Positions 26,879-35,821 of a DNA stretch of 64,000 nt are shown piece after piece; the first letter of the stretch is position 1, and each line of letters starts with the position of its first letter. The stretch spans positions 248,001 to 312,000 of the forward strand of contig JACZXB010000001.1 of assembly GCA_022571845.1 (NCBI GenBank), given 5' to 3'. This DNA comes from Candidatus Zixiibacteriota bacterium (lineage in GTDB: Bacteria > Zixibacteria > MSB-5A5 > GN15 > FEB-12). Both the position numbers and the translations under genes were made by a program. The notes under the pieces are model-generated. The model saw nothing but the letters and a program-made list of their open reading frames with translations, was not told the origin of the DNA and did not search any database.

Positions 26879-27076
26879 TTGACCGGCGTAAAAGTACGCG
26901 ACGATGAGTCATTCGAAAAAGCCCTTCGGAGATTTAACAAATTTTGCGAAAAAGCAGGAATTTTAAGCGATATAAAGAAAAATCAGCATTACGAAAAGCC
27001 TTCGGAAATCAAAAAGCGCAAAATGGCAGCCGCCAAGCGCAAGGCTCGTAAGTCAATCTATAGACCCAGCGATTAG
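26879..27076 (+). CDS. rpsU: Small ribosomal subunit protein bS21
   Basis: A 65-residue basic S21 protein. The sequence [18 protein letters not shown] and the [14 protein letters not shown] tail are diagnostic. It starts at TTG 26879 with a strong GGAGGGGG purine tract about ten bases upstream. It opens the classic rpsU-yqeY-...-dnaG macromolecular synthesis cluster, although here mutS2 and cvpA are inserted and rpoD is absent. Confidence 0.95.
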   Translation: MTGVKVRDDESFEKALRRFNKFCEKAGILSDIKKNQHYEKPSEIKKRKMAAAKRKARKSIYRPSD

Positions 27077-27082
27077 ACAGTA

Positions 27083-27529
27083 ATGTCAATAATTGAAAAA
27101 ATAGATATTGAATTGATAAAGGCCCTTAAGTCCGGCGAAAAAGAAAAAGTCGTAGTACTGCGGGGCCTTAAATCTGATATCAAATACAAAAAAATCGATA
27201 AAGGAGAGAATCTGACTAACGAAGAAGTCATTGATGTTCTCTCAGTCAACACCAAAAAAATAAGAGATTCGATCGAGCAGTTTGATAAAGGCGGCCGCGA
27301 AGACCTGGTAACTAAAGAAAAGACGGCTTTAGAGATAATTTCCGAATATCTCCCTGAACAGCTTGGTGAAGAAGAACTTAGAGGGATCGTTAAGCAGGCA
27401 GTCGAAGAGTCCGGGGCCGAATCTCCGCAGCAGATGGGGCTGGTTATGAAAATAGTCATGCCCAAAATCAAGGGGCGGGCTGACGGCAAATTGGTCAGCA
27501 AATTAGCTACAGAATTCCTTGCTAATTGA
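27083..27529 (+). CDS. GatB/YqeY domain protein
   Basis: A 148-residue YqeY-like protein, the stand-alone version of the tRNA-binding tail of GatB. Family markers include KSGEKEKVVVLRGLKSDIKYK near the start and EYLPEQLGEEELRGIVKQA. It directly follows rpsU after six bases, a widely conserved pairing. Likely tRNA- or ribosome-associated; precise role unknown. Confidence 0.93.
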   Translation: MSIIEKIDIELIKALKSGEKEKVVVLRGLKSDIKYKKIDKGENLTNEEVIDVLSVNTKKIRDSIEQFDKGGREDLVTKEKTALEIISEYLPEQLGEEELRGIVKQAVEESGAESPQQMGLVMKIVMPKIKGRADGKLVSKLATEFLAN

Positions 27530-27582
27530 TCTAAAAAAACTTTATTATTTCTTCGAGCGTAAAATGCCAAAAGGAGTTCAAT

Positions 27583-28206
27583 ATGAACTGGATTGATGGA
27601 GTTTTGATAATTTTGCTTTTGACTTCGGTTATCGTAGGCGCCAGGAAAGGCTTAATCAGGGAGTTAATGGCTTTTCTGGTCTTTTTCGTAGCAATCATAA
27701 TTTCTGTAAATTACTTAGACCGCTTCGCTGTCTGGGTATATGATAAATCCGGATTTACTCCCCTGCTCTCGGCATTTATCTCTTTTGTCCTGCTGTTAGC
27801 GATAAGCTATGTTGCTTTCAAAGTAGTTGGTCTGGCCTTCTATAAAATTGCTGACATAAAGAGTTCAGGAAAAGCCGACCAGATGGGCGGGGCTTTGATT
27901 GGGTTTTTACGTGGCTGGGTAGCTATTGGATTTTTAACTGTGCTGGTATTCATGCTGCCAATGCCCAACTCTTTTTATAGTTCATTTGAAAACTCATTCC
28001 TTGGTCCGTCGGTGGCCAAGACTATTCCGCTGCTTTATGACAGCACCGCCAAAATCCATCCCAAAAACCCTTCATTCATGGCTCAGATGGAAAAATCTCT
28101 TTTGATTGAAAGCCCCGGCGGACAGCCGAGTGAAGACCGCCAGCAGGTTCAGCAGGTAATATATCAAATGGAGAGATTCTTTAATAGCGATTTCAAGAGG
28201 CATTAA
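27583..28206 (+). CDS. CvpA family membrane protein
   Basis: A 207-residue inner-membrane protein with four hydrophobic helices (first begins at the N-terminus, NWIDGVLIILLLTSVIVGARKG) and the conserved glycine-rich GALIGFLRGW near residue 104-113. CvpA family proteins are linked to colicin V production and envelope homeostasis. The C-terminal 60 residues are hydrophilic. AAAGGAG precedes ATG 27583. It is placed directly ahead of mutS2, as in many bacteria. Confidence 0.87.
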   Translation: MNWIDGVLIILLLTSVIVGARKGLIRELMAFLVFFVAIIISVNYLDRFAVWVYDKSGFTPLLSAFISFVLLLAISYVAFKVVGLAFYKIADIKSSGKADQMGGALIGFLRGWVAIGFLTVLVFMLPMPNSFYSSFENSFLGPSVAKTIPLLYDSTAKIHPKNPSFMAQMEKSLLIESPGGQPSEDRQQVQQVIYQMERFFNSDFKRH

Positions 28207-28242
28207 CGGGCTTTAAAAGTAAATTATAGAAGTTATATTGAA

Positions 28243-28268
28243 GCCGGCCGATTGGCCGGCTTTTCTTA
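28243..28268 (+). terminator. Intrinsic terminator after cvpA-like gene
   Basis: Perfect stem GCCGGCC-GATT-GGCCGGC followed by TTTTCTT, 37 bases after the stop codon and directly before mutS2. The mutS2 start follows at 28280, so some transcription must read through or start here. Confidence 0.8.
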
Positions 28269-28279
28269 TATGAAATGTT

Positions 28280-30637
28280 ATGATAGATAAACACGCCATA
28301 AAAGTTCTGGAATTCGGCAAAGTCTTAAACCTGATAGCCGGGAAAACTCTGACTCCATTGGGCAAAGAGCAGGTCTTACGAATCTGCCCGCTTTTTGATA
28401 GGGCAGAGATTGAACTTAAGATGACCGAGATTTCTCAGATGAAAGATATTCTCAATTTCGGCGATCCCTTTCCCCTGGTGCGAATTGAAGACCCGCGCGA
28501 GATACTCAAAAAAGCAACAGTTGCGGAAATCTTTCTGGAGCCGCCTGAGTTTTTGCTGCTAAAATCTTTTGTTCATGGCGTGGGTGAGCTGCACGGCTTT
28601 TCAAAAGATGAGAGAGAACATTTCCCCGTCATAGACAGTTATTTGACAAAGCTTCGAGCTTTCCCTGAACTGATTAAAGATATAGACAAAACCATAACTG
28701 ACAGCGGGGAAATAAAAGACGGTGCCTCAAAGGAGCTCAGGAAAATACGGAATGAACAGATAGATAAACGGCGCAGCATCCAGAGACTTCTTGATAAAAT
28801 TTTGAGCGGCGGCAAAAAACAAAGCGGCGCACATGACGATGTCATAACCCAGCGCAACGGCCGCTATGTAATTACTATTCCCTCAAATATGTACCGATCC
28901 GATATTGGCATATTGCAGGACCGCAGCCAGAGCGGGGCGACATTGTATGTTGAGCCGAAGGAAGCGGTCGATGTCAATAACCGTATCATTCTTCTGCAGC
29001 AGGAAGAAAGACTTGAGATAATTCGCATTTTAAAAGTGCTCACAAAAGAAGTAGCCGAGCGAAGTTCCGCATTAGCCGAAAACGCCGAACTAATCGGTGC
29101 CATTGACCGCATCCACGCCTGTGCGAATTACTCAAACGAGATAAAGGGAGCTAAACCTGCTGTTGTCGAAGATGCCGAGTTTGAATTCAAAGACGCACGT
29201 CATCCGCTTTTGATTGAGCAGTTTGAAAGGATTGAAGATGTCATCCCTGCTGATATCAGTCTTGATAATTCGCGCCTGGCAATATTAGTAACCGGACCAA
29301 ACACCGGCGGCAAAACGATAATAATAAAGACTGTGGGGCTGCTGCTTTTGATGGCGCAGTCGGGACTTCATATTTCTGCGGCTGATAAATCTACTGCCGG
29401 AATATTTAAGAACATCTTTGTTGATATTGGTGATGAGCAGTCAATTGAGCAGTCGCTATCGACATTTTCATCGCACATAAATAATATTATTCGCGGTTTA
29501 GAAAATGTTTCATCTGACACACTTTATCTGTTTGACGAAATAGGCGCCGGTACCGACCCCAAAGAAGGCGCCGCCCTGGCCGAAGCGATTATTTTGTATG
29601 CCGTAAAATCCGGCGCTAAACTGATAGCAACCACCCATTACTCTCAACTTAAGACATTGCCTCAGCACCACCCGGAAATCGAGAACGCTTCGCTTGAGTT
29701 TAACAAAGAAACGCTTGAGCCAACTTACCGCCTGCAGCTGGGTTTACCCGGTTCATCCTATGCCGTTGAGATTTCCAAAAGATTAGGCATGCCGCAGGAA
29801 ATTTGCAATAAAGCTCTGGGGTTGATTGGTTCCGGCGAGAGGTCTCTGACTGCCTTGATTGGTGAGCTTGAGGCCGATCTGGGGCAGGTTCGGCTGGATA
29901 AAATAGCCTTAGACGAACGCTTAGAGCAGGCGCGCGAGCTTGAAAGTGAATACAAAACCGAGACAAGCAAGCTCAAAAAAGAAACTGACAAAGAAAAAGA
30001 GAAAGCCTTATCAGAAACGGCGGCATTTTTAGACACAATTCGCAGAGATATCGAAAGGCTGGTAGCTGAAATACGCAAGAGTCAGGCTTCAAAAGAGTCG
30101 CTGAAAGAGTTTCACAACAAAATGAAGAAGGCCCAGGAAGAAGTCAAATTGCGATTGGAAAAAATGAGAAAAGAGCCATCTTTGACCGAACTAAAAGCCG
30201 GCGACAGCGTGCATGTTTTGTCGTTTAATAAAGACGGCGAAATTGAGCAGCTTCTGGGAAATGACAAGGCCAAAGTAAGAATTGGCAATATTGTTACCAC
30301 AGTTGAGCTGCGAAATCTGTCCCAGAGCCAAGCAGCTCCTGTTAAAAGTTACAGCAGGAGAGCCAGACCAGCAGTCGAAATTGAGACCACTGTTTCTCCG
30401 GAAATTCACCTGCGGGGAATGACAGTTGAGGAAGCTCTGGAAAAACTTGATAAATATATTGACCAGGCTGTTGTGGCCGGGCTGGGACGGATTTATGTTA
30501 TACACGGCAAAGGTACCGGCAAACTCAGACGTATACTTAGTGATTTTCTGAAGAAACATCCTGAAGTAGATTCAATGCGGCTGGGAGACTGGAACGAAGG
30601 CGGGGCCGGTGTAACGGTGGTGAAACTTAAGGATTAG
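28280..30637 (+). CDS. mutS2: Endonuclease MutS2
   Basis: A 785-residue MutS2 with core and lever domains, an ATPase domain with Walker A GPNTGGKT, Walker B LYLFDEIGAGTDP, and TTHYSQLK, then a coiled coil (about 510-640) and a C-terminal Smr nuclease domain (HLRGMTVEEALEKL ... VIHGKGTGKLR). MutS2 suppresses recombination and, in Bacillus, rescues collided ribosomes. It lacks the mismatch-recognition domain of MutS, as expected. Complete. Confidence 0.96.
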   Translation: MIDKHAIKVLEFGKVLNLIAGKTLTPLGKEQVLRICPLFDRAEIELKMTEISQMKDILNFGDPFPLVRIEDPREILKKATVAEIFLEPPEFLLLKSFVHGVGELHGFSKDEREHFPVIDSYLTKLRAFPELIKDIDKTITDSGEIKDGASKELRKIRNEQIDKRRSIQRLLDKILSGGKKQSGAHDDVITQRNGRYVITIPSNMYRSDIGILQDRSQSGATLYVEPKEAVDVNNRIILLQQEERLEIIRILKVLTKEVAERSSALAENAELIGAIDRIHACANYSNEIKGAKPAVVEDAEFEFKDARHPLLIEQFERIEDVIPADISLDNSRLAILVTGPNTGGKTIIIKTVGLLLLMAQSGLHISAADKSTAGIFKNIFVDIGDEQSIEQSLSTFSSHINNIIRGLENVSSDTLYLFDEIGAGTDPKEGAALAEAIILYAVKSGAKLIATTHYSQLKTLPQHHPEIENASLEFNKETLEPTYRLQLGLPGSSYAVEISKRLGMPQEICNKALGLIGSGERSLTALIGELEADLGQVRLDKIALDERLEQARELESEYKTETSKLKKETDKEKEKALSETAAFLDTIRRDIERLVAEIRKSQASKESLKEFHNKMKKAQEEVKLRLEKMRKEPSLTELKAGDSVHVLSFNKDGEIEQLLGNDKAKVRIGNIVTTVELRNLSQSQAAPVKSYSRRARPAVEIETTVSPEIHLRGMTVEEALEKLDKYIDQAVVAGLGRIYVIHGKGTGKLRRILSDFLKKHPEVDSMRLGDWNEGGAGVTVVKLKD

Positions 30638-30643
30638 CAGAGT

Positions 30644-32383
30644 ATGATTCCACAGGAAACGATAGAGCAGATTCGACAGGCGACTGATATTGTCGATCTG
30701 ATAAGCGGCTTTATCCGTCTCAGAAAACGAGGCCGCAACTATCTCGCCCTCTGCCCTTTTCATACCGAACGGACAGCATCTTTTTCTGTTTCGCCGGACA
30801 AACAAATTTTTCACTGCTTTGGCTGCGGCAAAGGAGGCAATGTCTTTTCATTTCTGATGGAGCATGAAAGGATGTCATTTGTGGAAGCTGTCAAAGAACT
30901 GGCACAAAGAGCGAATATCATAATAAGAGAAGAAAAAGGGAGCGATTTCAAACGTGATTTAATAGAGCGCATCAGCTATGCCAATCAGGTGGCAGTTGAA
31001 TATTTTCAGAAAACCTTAAAGCTGGATAAATTTAAAATTGTATTAGAAGATTATTTGAAAGGCAAAAGAAATATAACTTCTGAATCTATCGAAACTTTCA
31101 GGTTAGGTCTGGCCGGAGATGAATGGGAAGGTCTGCTCAGGCATGCTAAAAGAAAAGATATTTCAGAAGATGAAATGGTCAGAGCCGGACTGGCCATATA
31201 CAACGAAGAAAAGAAATCCCGTTACGACCGCTTTCGCCAGCGGCTGATGATTCCCATTTACAATCTTAGCGGCAAACCGATCGCATTTGGCGGCCGGACA
31301 CTCAAAAAAGATGAACCAGCCAAATATATTAATTCTCCAGAGACTCCGCTCTATCGAAAAGGGTACATTTTATATGGCTTAAGCGAATCAAAAGATCAGA
31401 TCCGCAAGAGCAATTTTGCTTATGTGGTAGAGGGCTACTTTGACTTGATTTCACTCTGGCAGGCTGGAATAAAAAACGTGGTGGCTTCGTCGGGGACGGC
31501 CTTCACTCTTCAGCAGGCACGTCTTTTGGGACGTTTTGCGGAAGAAGTTTACTTATTTTTTGACTCCGACTCGGCCGGGGAAAAAGCAGCTCTTAAATCA
31601 GTTGACGTTCTCTACGATGCCGGGCTGGAGGTTAAGATTATATCTTATCCCAAAGGCGAAGACCCTGACTCACTGGCCAGTAAATATGGGTCTGATAAAA
31701 TTGAAGAGCTGAGAAAAGAAGCGCTGGGCTTTATTCCCTTCAGGCTGAAAAACATTTACGTTACCAAGTCGGGCATAATAGACCGGGAGAAACTAGTAAA
31801 AGAATTTCAACTGATAGGTAATAAGATAGGCGACACCACCAGACGAACGCTCTTTTTTGATGAAGCTGCAGACGAAATGGGTCTAAATCAGGCAATATTT
31901 CAAACACAAATTCAACCTCCAAGAACAGGCACAGACGCAGCAGGGAATTCCCAGACTCAACAGAAGTTTAACCCGGTAGAATCCGGTCTTCTTTCACTAT
32001 TGTTTCATTCTCCGGGTTCAATTGATGAAGTTTTTGAGAAGATATCGTCGGACGATTTTGACTCAAAGGCTCTGGGGCGGCTCTACTCGGCTATGATTGA
32101 CCAGTACCGGGTTGCAGGTAATATTGAGGCTCGCGCCCTGATTGATGCAGCCGGAGACGAAAAACTAAAACAACTTATTGCCAGAATTGCCGCTTTGGAA
32201 TGGCCTGCTGACCAAATTGAGAGCGAAACCGCCGCCCATGCCCGATTAATCATTGAAAATAAGAAAGTAGCCGTCAGAAACCGCCTGCAGCTGCAATTAT
32301 CCCAGGCCGAAGCCAAGGGAGATAGAGAAAAAGCCGATACTATATTAGATGAATTAAAAGGCTACGGAATAGATTACAAATAA
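30644..32383 (+). CDS. dnaG: DNA primase
   Basis: A 579-residue DnaG that synthesises RNA primers for replication. The CHC2 zinc ribbon is near residues 38-62 (CPFHTERTASFSV ... HCFGCGKGG), followed by the TOPRIM core with VVEGYFDLISLWQAG and LFFDSDSAGEKAAL, then the helicase-interaction C-terminus. It begins six bases after mutS2 and its TAA overlaps the ATG of recN (TAATG). rpoD, often next to dnaG, is not in the window. Confidence 0.97.
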   Translation: MIPQETIEQIRQATDIVDLISGFIRLRKRGRNYLALCPFHTERTASFSVSPDKQIFHCFGCGKGGNVFSFLMEHERMSFVEAVKELAQRANIIIREEKGSDFKRDLIERISYANQVAVEYFQKTLKLDKFKIVLEDYLKGKRNITSESIETFRLGLAGDEWEGLLRHAKRKDISEDEMVRAGLAIYNEEKKSRYDRFRQRLMIPIYNLSGKPIAFGGRTLKKDEPAKYINSPETPLYRKGYILYGLSESKDQIRKSNFAYVVEGYFDLISLWQAGIKNVVASSGTAFTLQQARLLGRFAEEVYLFFDSDSAGEKAALKSVDVLYDAGLEVKIISYPKGEDPDSLASKYGSDKIEELRKEALGFIPFRLKNIYVTKSGIIDREKLVKEFQLIGNKIGDTTRRTLFFDEAADEMGLNQAIFQTQIQPPRTGTDAAGNSQTQQKFNPVESGLLSLLFHSPGSIDEVFEKISSDDFDSKALGRLYSAMIDQYRVAGNIEARALIDAAGDEKLKQLIARIAALEWPADQIESETAAHARLIIENKKVAVRNRLQLQLSQAEAKGDREKADTILDELKGYGIDYK

Positions 32384-34047
32384 TGCTAAAAAAACTGATT
32401 GTCGAAAATATCGCCTTGGTTCCTTATACCGAAATCATCTTTGGTAACGGCCTCTCGGTACTTACCGGAGAAACCGGTGCGGGGAAATCTATTATTGTAG
32501 CTGCCCTGTCTTTGGCTTTGGGCGAACGGGCGGATAAAGATAATATCCGTCATAACGAAGATTATGCCAGTGTAACTGCAGTTTTTGATGTCTCCAATAT
32601 GCCGACCTCATACAAACGGCAGCACGAAATATTGATAGAAGATAACAAAATAACTATTGAGCGGATAATCTCCCGTGATTCGTCATCCAAAATTCTGATT
32701 AACGGCAAAAGCTCGACACTTCATCATCTCGAGCAGGTTACCGCCCCTCTGGCAGAAATAATGGGACAGCATTCTAATCAGATGCTGATGAATGAAGAAA
32801 ACCATCTGGATTTCTTAGATGATTTTGGCGGCATCACTCCTCTTCGGGAAACTATTTCAGAGATTTTCTATGACTGGAAAAGGGTCACTGAAGAGCTTAG
32901 AAGAACTCTGGTCAAACATGAAGAACTAGCGCACGAAAGAGACCTTTTGCTGTTTCAAAAAAGTGAAATTGAAAAAGCCAGCATTTCCGTTGGTGAAGAA
33001 GAGAATCTTAACGAAGAAAGACGAATTCTAGATTCTGCCCGCTCGCTTTTGCGATCATCCGCCCTGATAAAAACACTCCTGGATGAGCAGGAAAATTCTG
33101 CTTTAGAGCAGCTTGGCGTTGTTCAAAAAGAGCTGCAGAGGATGTCTGATGTTGATTCGAAACTTGTCAAAAATGTCGAGCAGCTTAAAGACTCGGTAAT
33201 TCAGCTGCAGGATCTATCCCAGTCTATTGAACAGTACGGCTCGGCAATTGCCGATGATCCAGTCCGGCTGGAAAATATAAATCTAAGGCTGGATGAAATT
33301 TATCGGCTTAAGAAAAAATATGGCGGTTCGGAAAAAGCAATTGTAGGGACTCTTGAAGTAATCAACAGCAAACTTAGCGACAGACCGGATATCAACGTTC
33401 TGACCAGTAAACTTGAGGCAGAGAGCAATAGACTTCAAAGGGAGTACCGGGAACAGGCCTTAAAACTTTCTGATACGCGCAAGAAAACAGCCGCCTATCT
33501 GGAAAAATTGGTAGTCAAAGAACTTACTGAGCTGGCAATTAAAAAGCCAAAATTTGAATTTGAGTTTGTCTATACTGATGATCCCGAAGGTGTTGTGGTG
33601 GATGACAAAGCGGTGAAAGCATATCCTGAGGGACTGGAGAAAGGCCGGATAATGTTTTCAGCAAACGAAGGTGAGCCGCTAAAGCCGCTGGTAAAATGTG
33701 CTTCGGGAGGGGAAATATCCAGAATTCTATTAGCTCTCAAATCCGCAGCCAAAAATTCGAACAAGACCAGTCACGCCTTGATGGTTTTTGACGAAGTTGA
33801 TGCCGGAATAGGCGGACAGACTGCGGCAGAAGTCGGCAGCAAACTCAAGAAACTTTCACAGCAGGCACAAGTGCTGGTTATCACGCATCTGCACCAGATA
33901 GCCAGACTGGCCAACCATCATTATCTGGCTGAAAAGACTTCTACATTCGGAAGATCAACCATCGCCGTCAATAAACTGGAAAAGCCCGCCATTGCCGCAG
34001 AACTTGAGCGTATGGTCGCTTTACCGCAAACGTCAAAGTCACTATAA
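32383..34047 (+). CDS. recN: DNA repair protein RecN
   Basis: SMC-like ATPase of 554 residues involved in double-strand break repair. Walker A is GETGAGKSI, the signature is CASGGEISRILLALK, and Walker B is MVFDEVDAGIGG. The central coiled coil spans about residues 160-360. It is coupled to dnaG by a one-base overlap. Its 3' end overlaps the hutH-like gene on the other strand by six bases. Confidence 0.96.
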   Translation: MLKKLIVENIALVPYTEIIFGNGLSVLTGETGAGKSIIVAALSLALGERADKDNIRHNEDYASVTAVFDVSNMPTSYKRQHEILIEDNKITIERIISRDSSSKILINGKSSTLHHLEQVTAPLAEIMGQHSNQMLMNEENHLDFLDDFGGITPLRETISEIFYDWKRVTEELRRTLVKHEELAHERDLLLFQKSEIEKASISVGEEENLNEERRILDSARSLLRSSALIKTLLDEQENSALEQLGVVQKELQRMSDVDSKLVKNVEQLKDSVIQLQDLSQSIEQYGSAIADDPVRLENINLRLDEIYRLKKKYGGSEKAIVGTLEVINSKLSDRPDINVLTSKLEAESNRLQREYREQALKLSDTRKKTAAYLEKLVVKELTELAIKKPKFEFEFVYTDDPEGVVVDDKAVKAYPEGLEKGRIMFSANEGEPLKPLVKCASGGEISRILLALKSAAKNSNKTSHALMVFDEVDAGIGGQTAAEVGSKLKKLSQQAQVLVITHLHQIARLANHHYLAEKTSTFGRSTIAVNKLEKPAIAAELERMVALPQTSKSL

Positions 34048-35574
34048 TTTCAATTCACCAACAGCCTTCTCAACCTCTTCCACAATCGAACCATTGCGCA
34101 CGATTTCGACCATTTTATCTATGTCCGGATAGAGCGGCCGGTCATCAATAAGCCGGTCGACCTCTTTTCTAATGACCGGATAGGCGCTTTCTGTACCTTT
34201 GCCTCCTTTTTGAGGACGGCGGAAATCGAGCGCTTGTGCGGCGCACATCAGTTGAATGGCGACTACTATTTCTGTGTTGCGGACTATTTCTGTAAGTTTT
34301 TTGGCTGTTATCGAACCCATGCAGACATGGTCTTCCTGGTCGGCAGAGACAGAGATAGAGTCAACCACGGCCGGATGAGAGAGGATTTTGTTTTCCGAGA
34401 CGAGTGCCGCTGCTGAGTATTGCGTGACCATCAGACCGGAATTTAGCCCTTTGCCTTCTACCAAAAAATCGGGCAGCCCCGATAAAGTCGGGTTGAGCAG
34501 CCGGTTGGTATGGCGTTCTGAAAGCGAAGCAATTTCTGAAATTCCGATAGCCAGAAAATCCTGAGCCATAGCAGCCGCCTGGCCGTGGAAATTTCCGGCA
34601 GCGACGTAGTCACCATCGTCAGTGAAAAACAGAGGATTGTCACTGACGCCGTTGACTTCACGCAGATGAACATCAGCTGCATATTTAATAGCGTCGAGCG
34701 ACGGACCAAATATCTGCGGCGCGCAGCGGAGCGAGTAGGCATCCTGTACTTTGCCTCTGTTGGCCGGAATCGTTTCGGAACCAGCAACCAAGGTTCGCAG
34801 GTTTTCGGCTGTTACTATTTGACCGCGATGTTTTCGTATTTCGTGAGCGCGTTTATCCAGCCCCGCTATATTGGAACCGACAGTGTCAAGAGTCATGCCT
34901 ATGGCTATCAGCGCATTCTTGGCCAGATTGATGGAGTCAAAAACAGCCAGGGCGCCTACTCCGCTGAAAGCATCGGTACCGTTTATCAGGCCAAGTCCTT
35001 CTTTAAGCGATAACCTGACCGGCCTTATGCCTGCCGCTTTCATAGCTTCGGCTCCGCTCATACGCTGGCCTTGATAGTCGGCGCGGCCCTCCCCCATGAC
35101 AACTTCGGCCATCATCGCCAGAGGTGATAAGTCTCCCGATGTTCCCAGCGAGCCTTTTTCATAGATTACCGGATGCACCTGCTTGTTCAGCATTTCTACC
35201 AGAGTATTAACAAGTTCGATTCGAACTGCCGAATAACCGCTTGAAAGAGTGTTTACGCGAAGCAGCATGGCGACACGTACCTGCGGCTCTATGATCGGGT
35301 CACCGACAGCAGCAGCGTGGGAGTAGACGATTCGCTTCTGAAGCTCTTCCCCCTGCTCCGGAGATATATTGATTCTGGCGAACTCCCCGATACCGGTAGT
35401 TACGCCGTAGATTGGCGTATCAGACTTTATCAGATTCTCCAGCACACCCCGGTTAGCCTTGACTGCTGCCACCGCTGAGTCGGATAATTTCACTATGGCT
35501 TTATGGCGACAGACAGCGTCAATCTGCTCAAATGTGAGCGAATCTCCGTTTATGATAACTTCATTTATGTTCAT
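34042..35574 (-). CDS. hutH: Histidine ammonia-lyase-like aromatic amino-acid lyase with TSG cofactor motif
   Basis: A 510-residue MIO-type lyase/aminomutase. The cofactor tripeptide is Thr145-Ser146-Gly147 (GTSGDLSPLAMMAE), whereas the usual sequence is Ala-Ser-Gly; the Ser and Gly needed for cyclisation are kept. The selectivity pair is Ser85-His86 (VYSHAAAVG), as in histidine ammonia-lyases rather than Tyr/Phe lyases. The catalytic tyrosine motif reads YGVTTGIGEF. Histidine deamination to urocanate is the best guess, but hutU, hutI and hutG are absent here. Start ATG 35574 has AGGGAG upstream. A 35-codon ORF lies 67 bp upstream. Confidence 0.85.
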   Translation of the reverse strand: MNINEVIINGDSLTFEQIDAVCRHKAIVKLSDSAVAAVKANRGVLENLIKSDTPIYGVTTGIGEFARINISPEQGEELQKRIVYSHAAAVGDPIIEPQVRVAMLLRVNTLSSGYSAVRIELVNTLVEMLNKQVHPVIYEKGSLGTSGDLSPLAMMAEVVMGEGRADYQGQRMSGAEAMKAAGIRPVRLSLKEGLGLINGTDAFSGVGALAVFDSINLAKNALIAIGMTLDTVGSNIAGLDKRAHEIRKHRGQIVTAENLRTLVAGSETIPANRGKVQDAYSLRCAPQIFGPSLDAIKYAADVHLREVNGVSDNPLFFTDDGDYVAAGNFHGQAAAMAQDFLAIGISEIASLSERHTNRLLNPTLSGLPDFLVEGKGLNSGLMVTQYSAAALVSENKILSHPAVVDSISVSADQEDHVCMGSITAKKLTEIVRNTEIVVAIQLMCAAQALDFRRPQKGGKGTESAYPVIRKEVDRLIDDRPLYPDIDKMVEIVRNGSIVEEVEKAVGELKL

Positions 35575-35641
35575 CTTAAAAAACTCCCTTTTTGATAATT
35601 GAAAAAATTAAAAATCGGACAGGAAAATATTTAGCAGGCAG

Positions 35642-35749
35642 CTATTCGTCCTGCATGCCGGAGCCGGAATCCGGAGTGTAGCGGGTCATGACAGTTGTGG
35701 CTGTTTTGATGACCGGAGTCAGGATAAGAAAATATTTGGCTGATTTCAT
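35642..35749 (-). CDS. Possible 35-residue peptide upstream of hutH-like gene
   Basis: Reads MKSAKYFLILTPVIKTATTV then a polar tail ending GSGMQDE. It has a good ribosome site (GGTGGAGC, about six bases before the ATG) and a short hydrophobic segment. It lies on the same strand, 67 bases before hutH, in the only gap between divergent hutH and the exonuclease gene. It could be a leader peptide, a small membrane peptide or chance. Nothing else is seen in 35575-35821. Confidence 0.4.
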   Translation of the reverse strand: MKSAKYFLILTPVIKTATTVMTRYTPDSGSGMQDE

Positions 35750-35821
35750 TTAAAGCTCCACCTAAAAGAAACACAGCAGATTATGTTTGTCAATCTCTTG
35801 CCGGCTGTTCATATTTAATTA

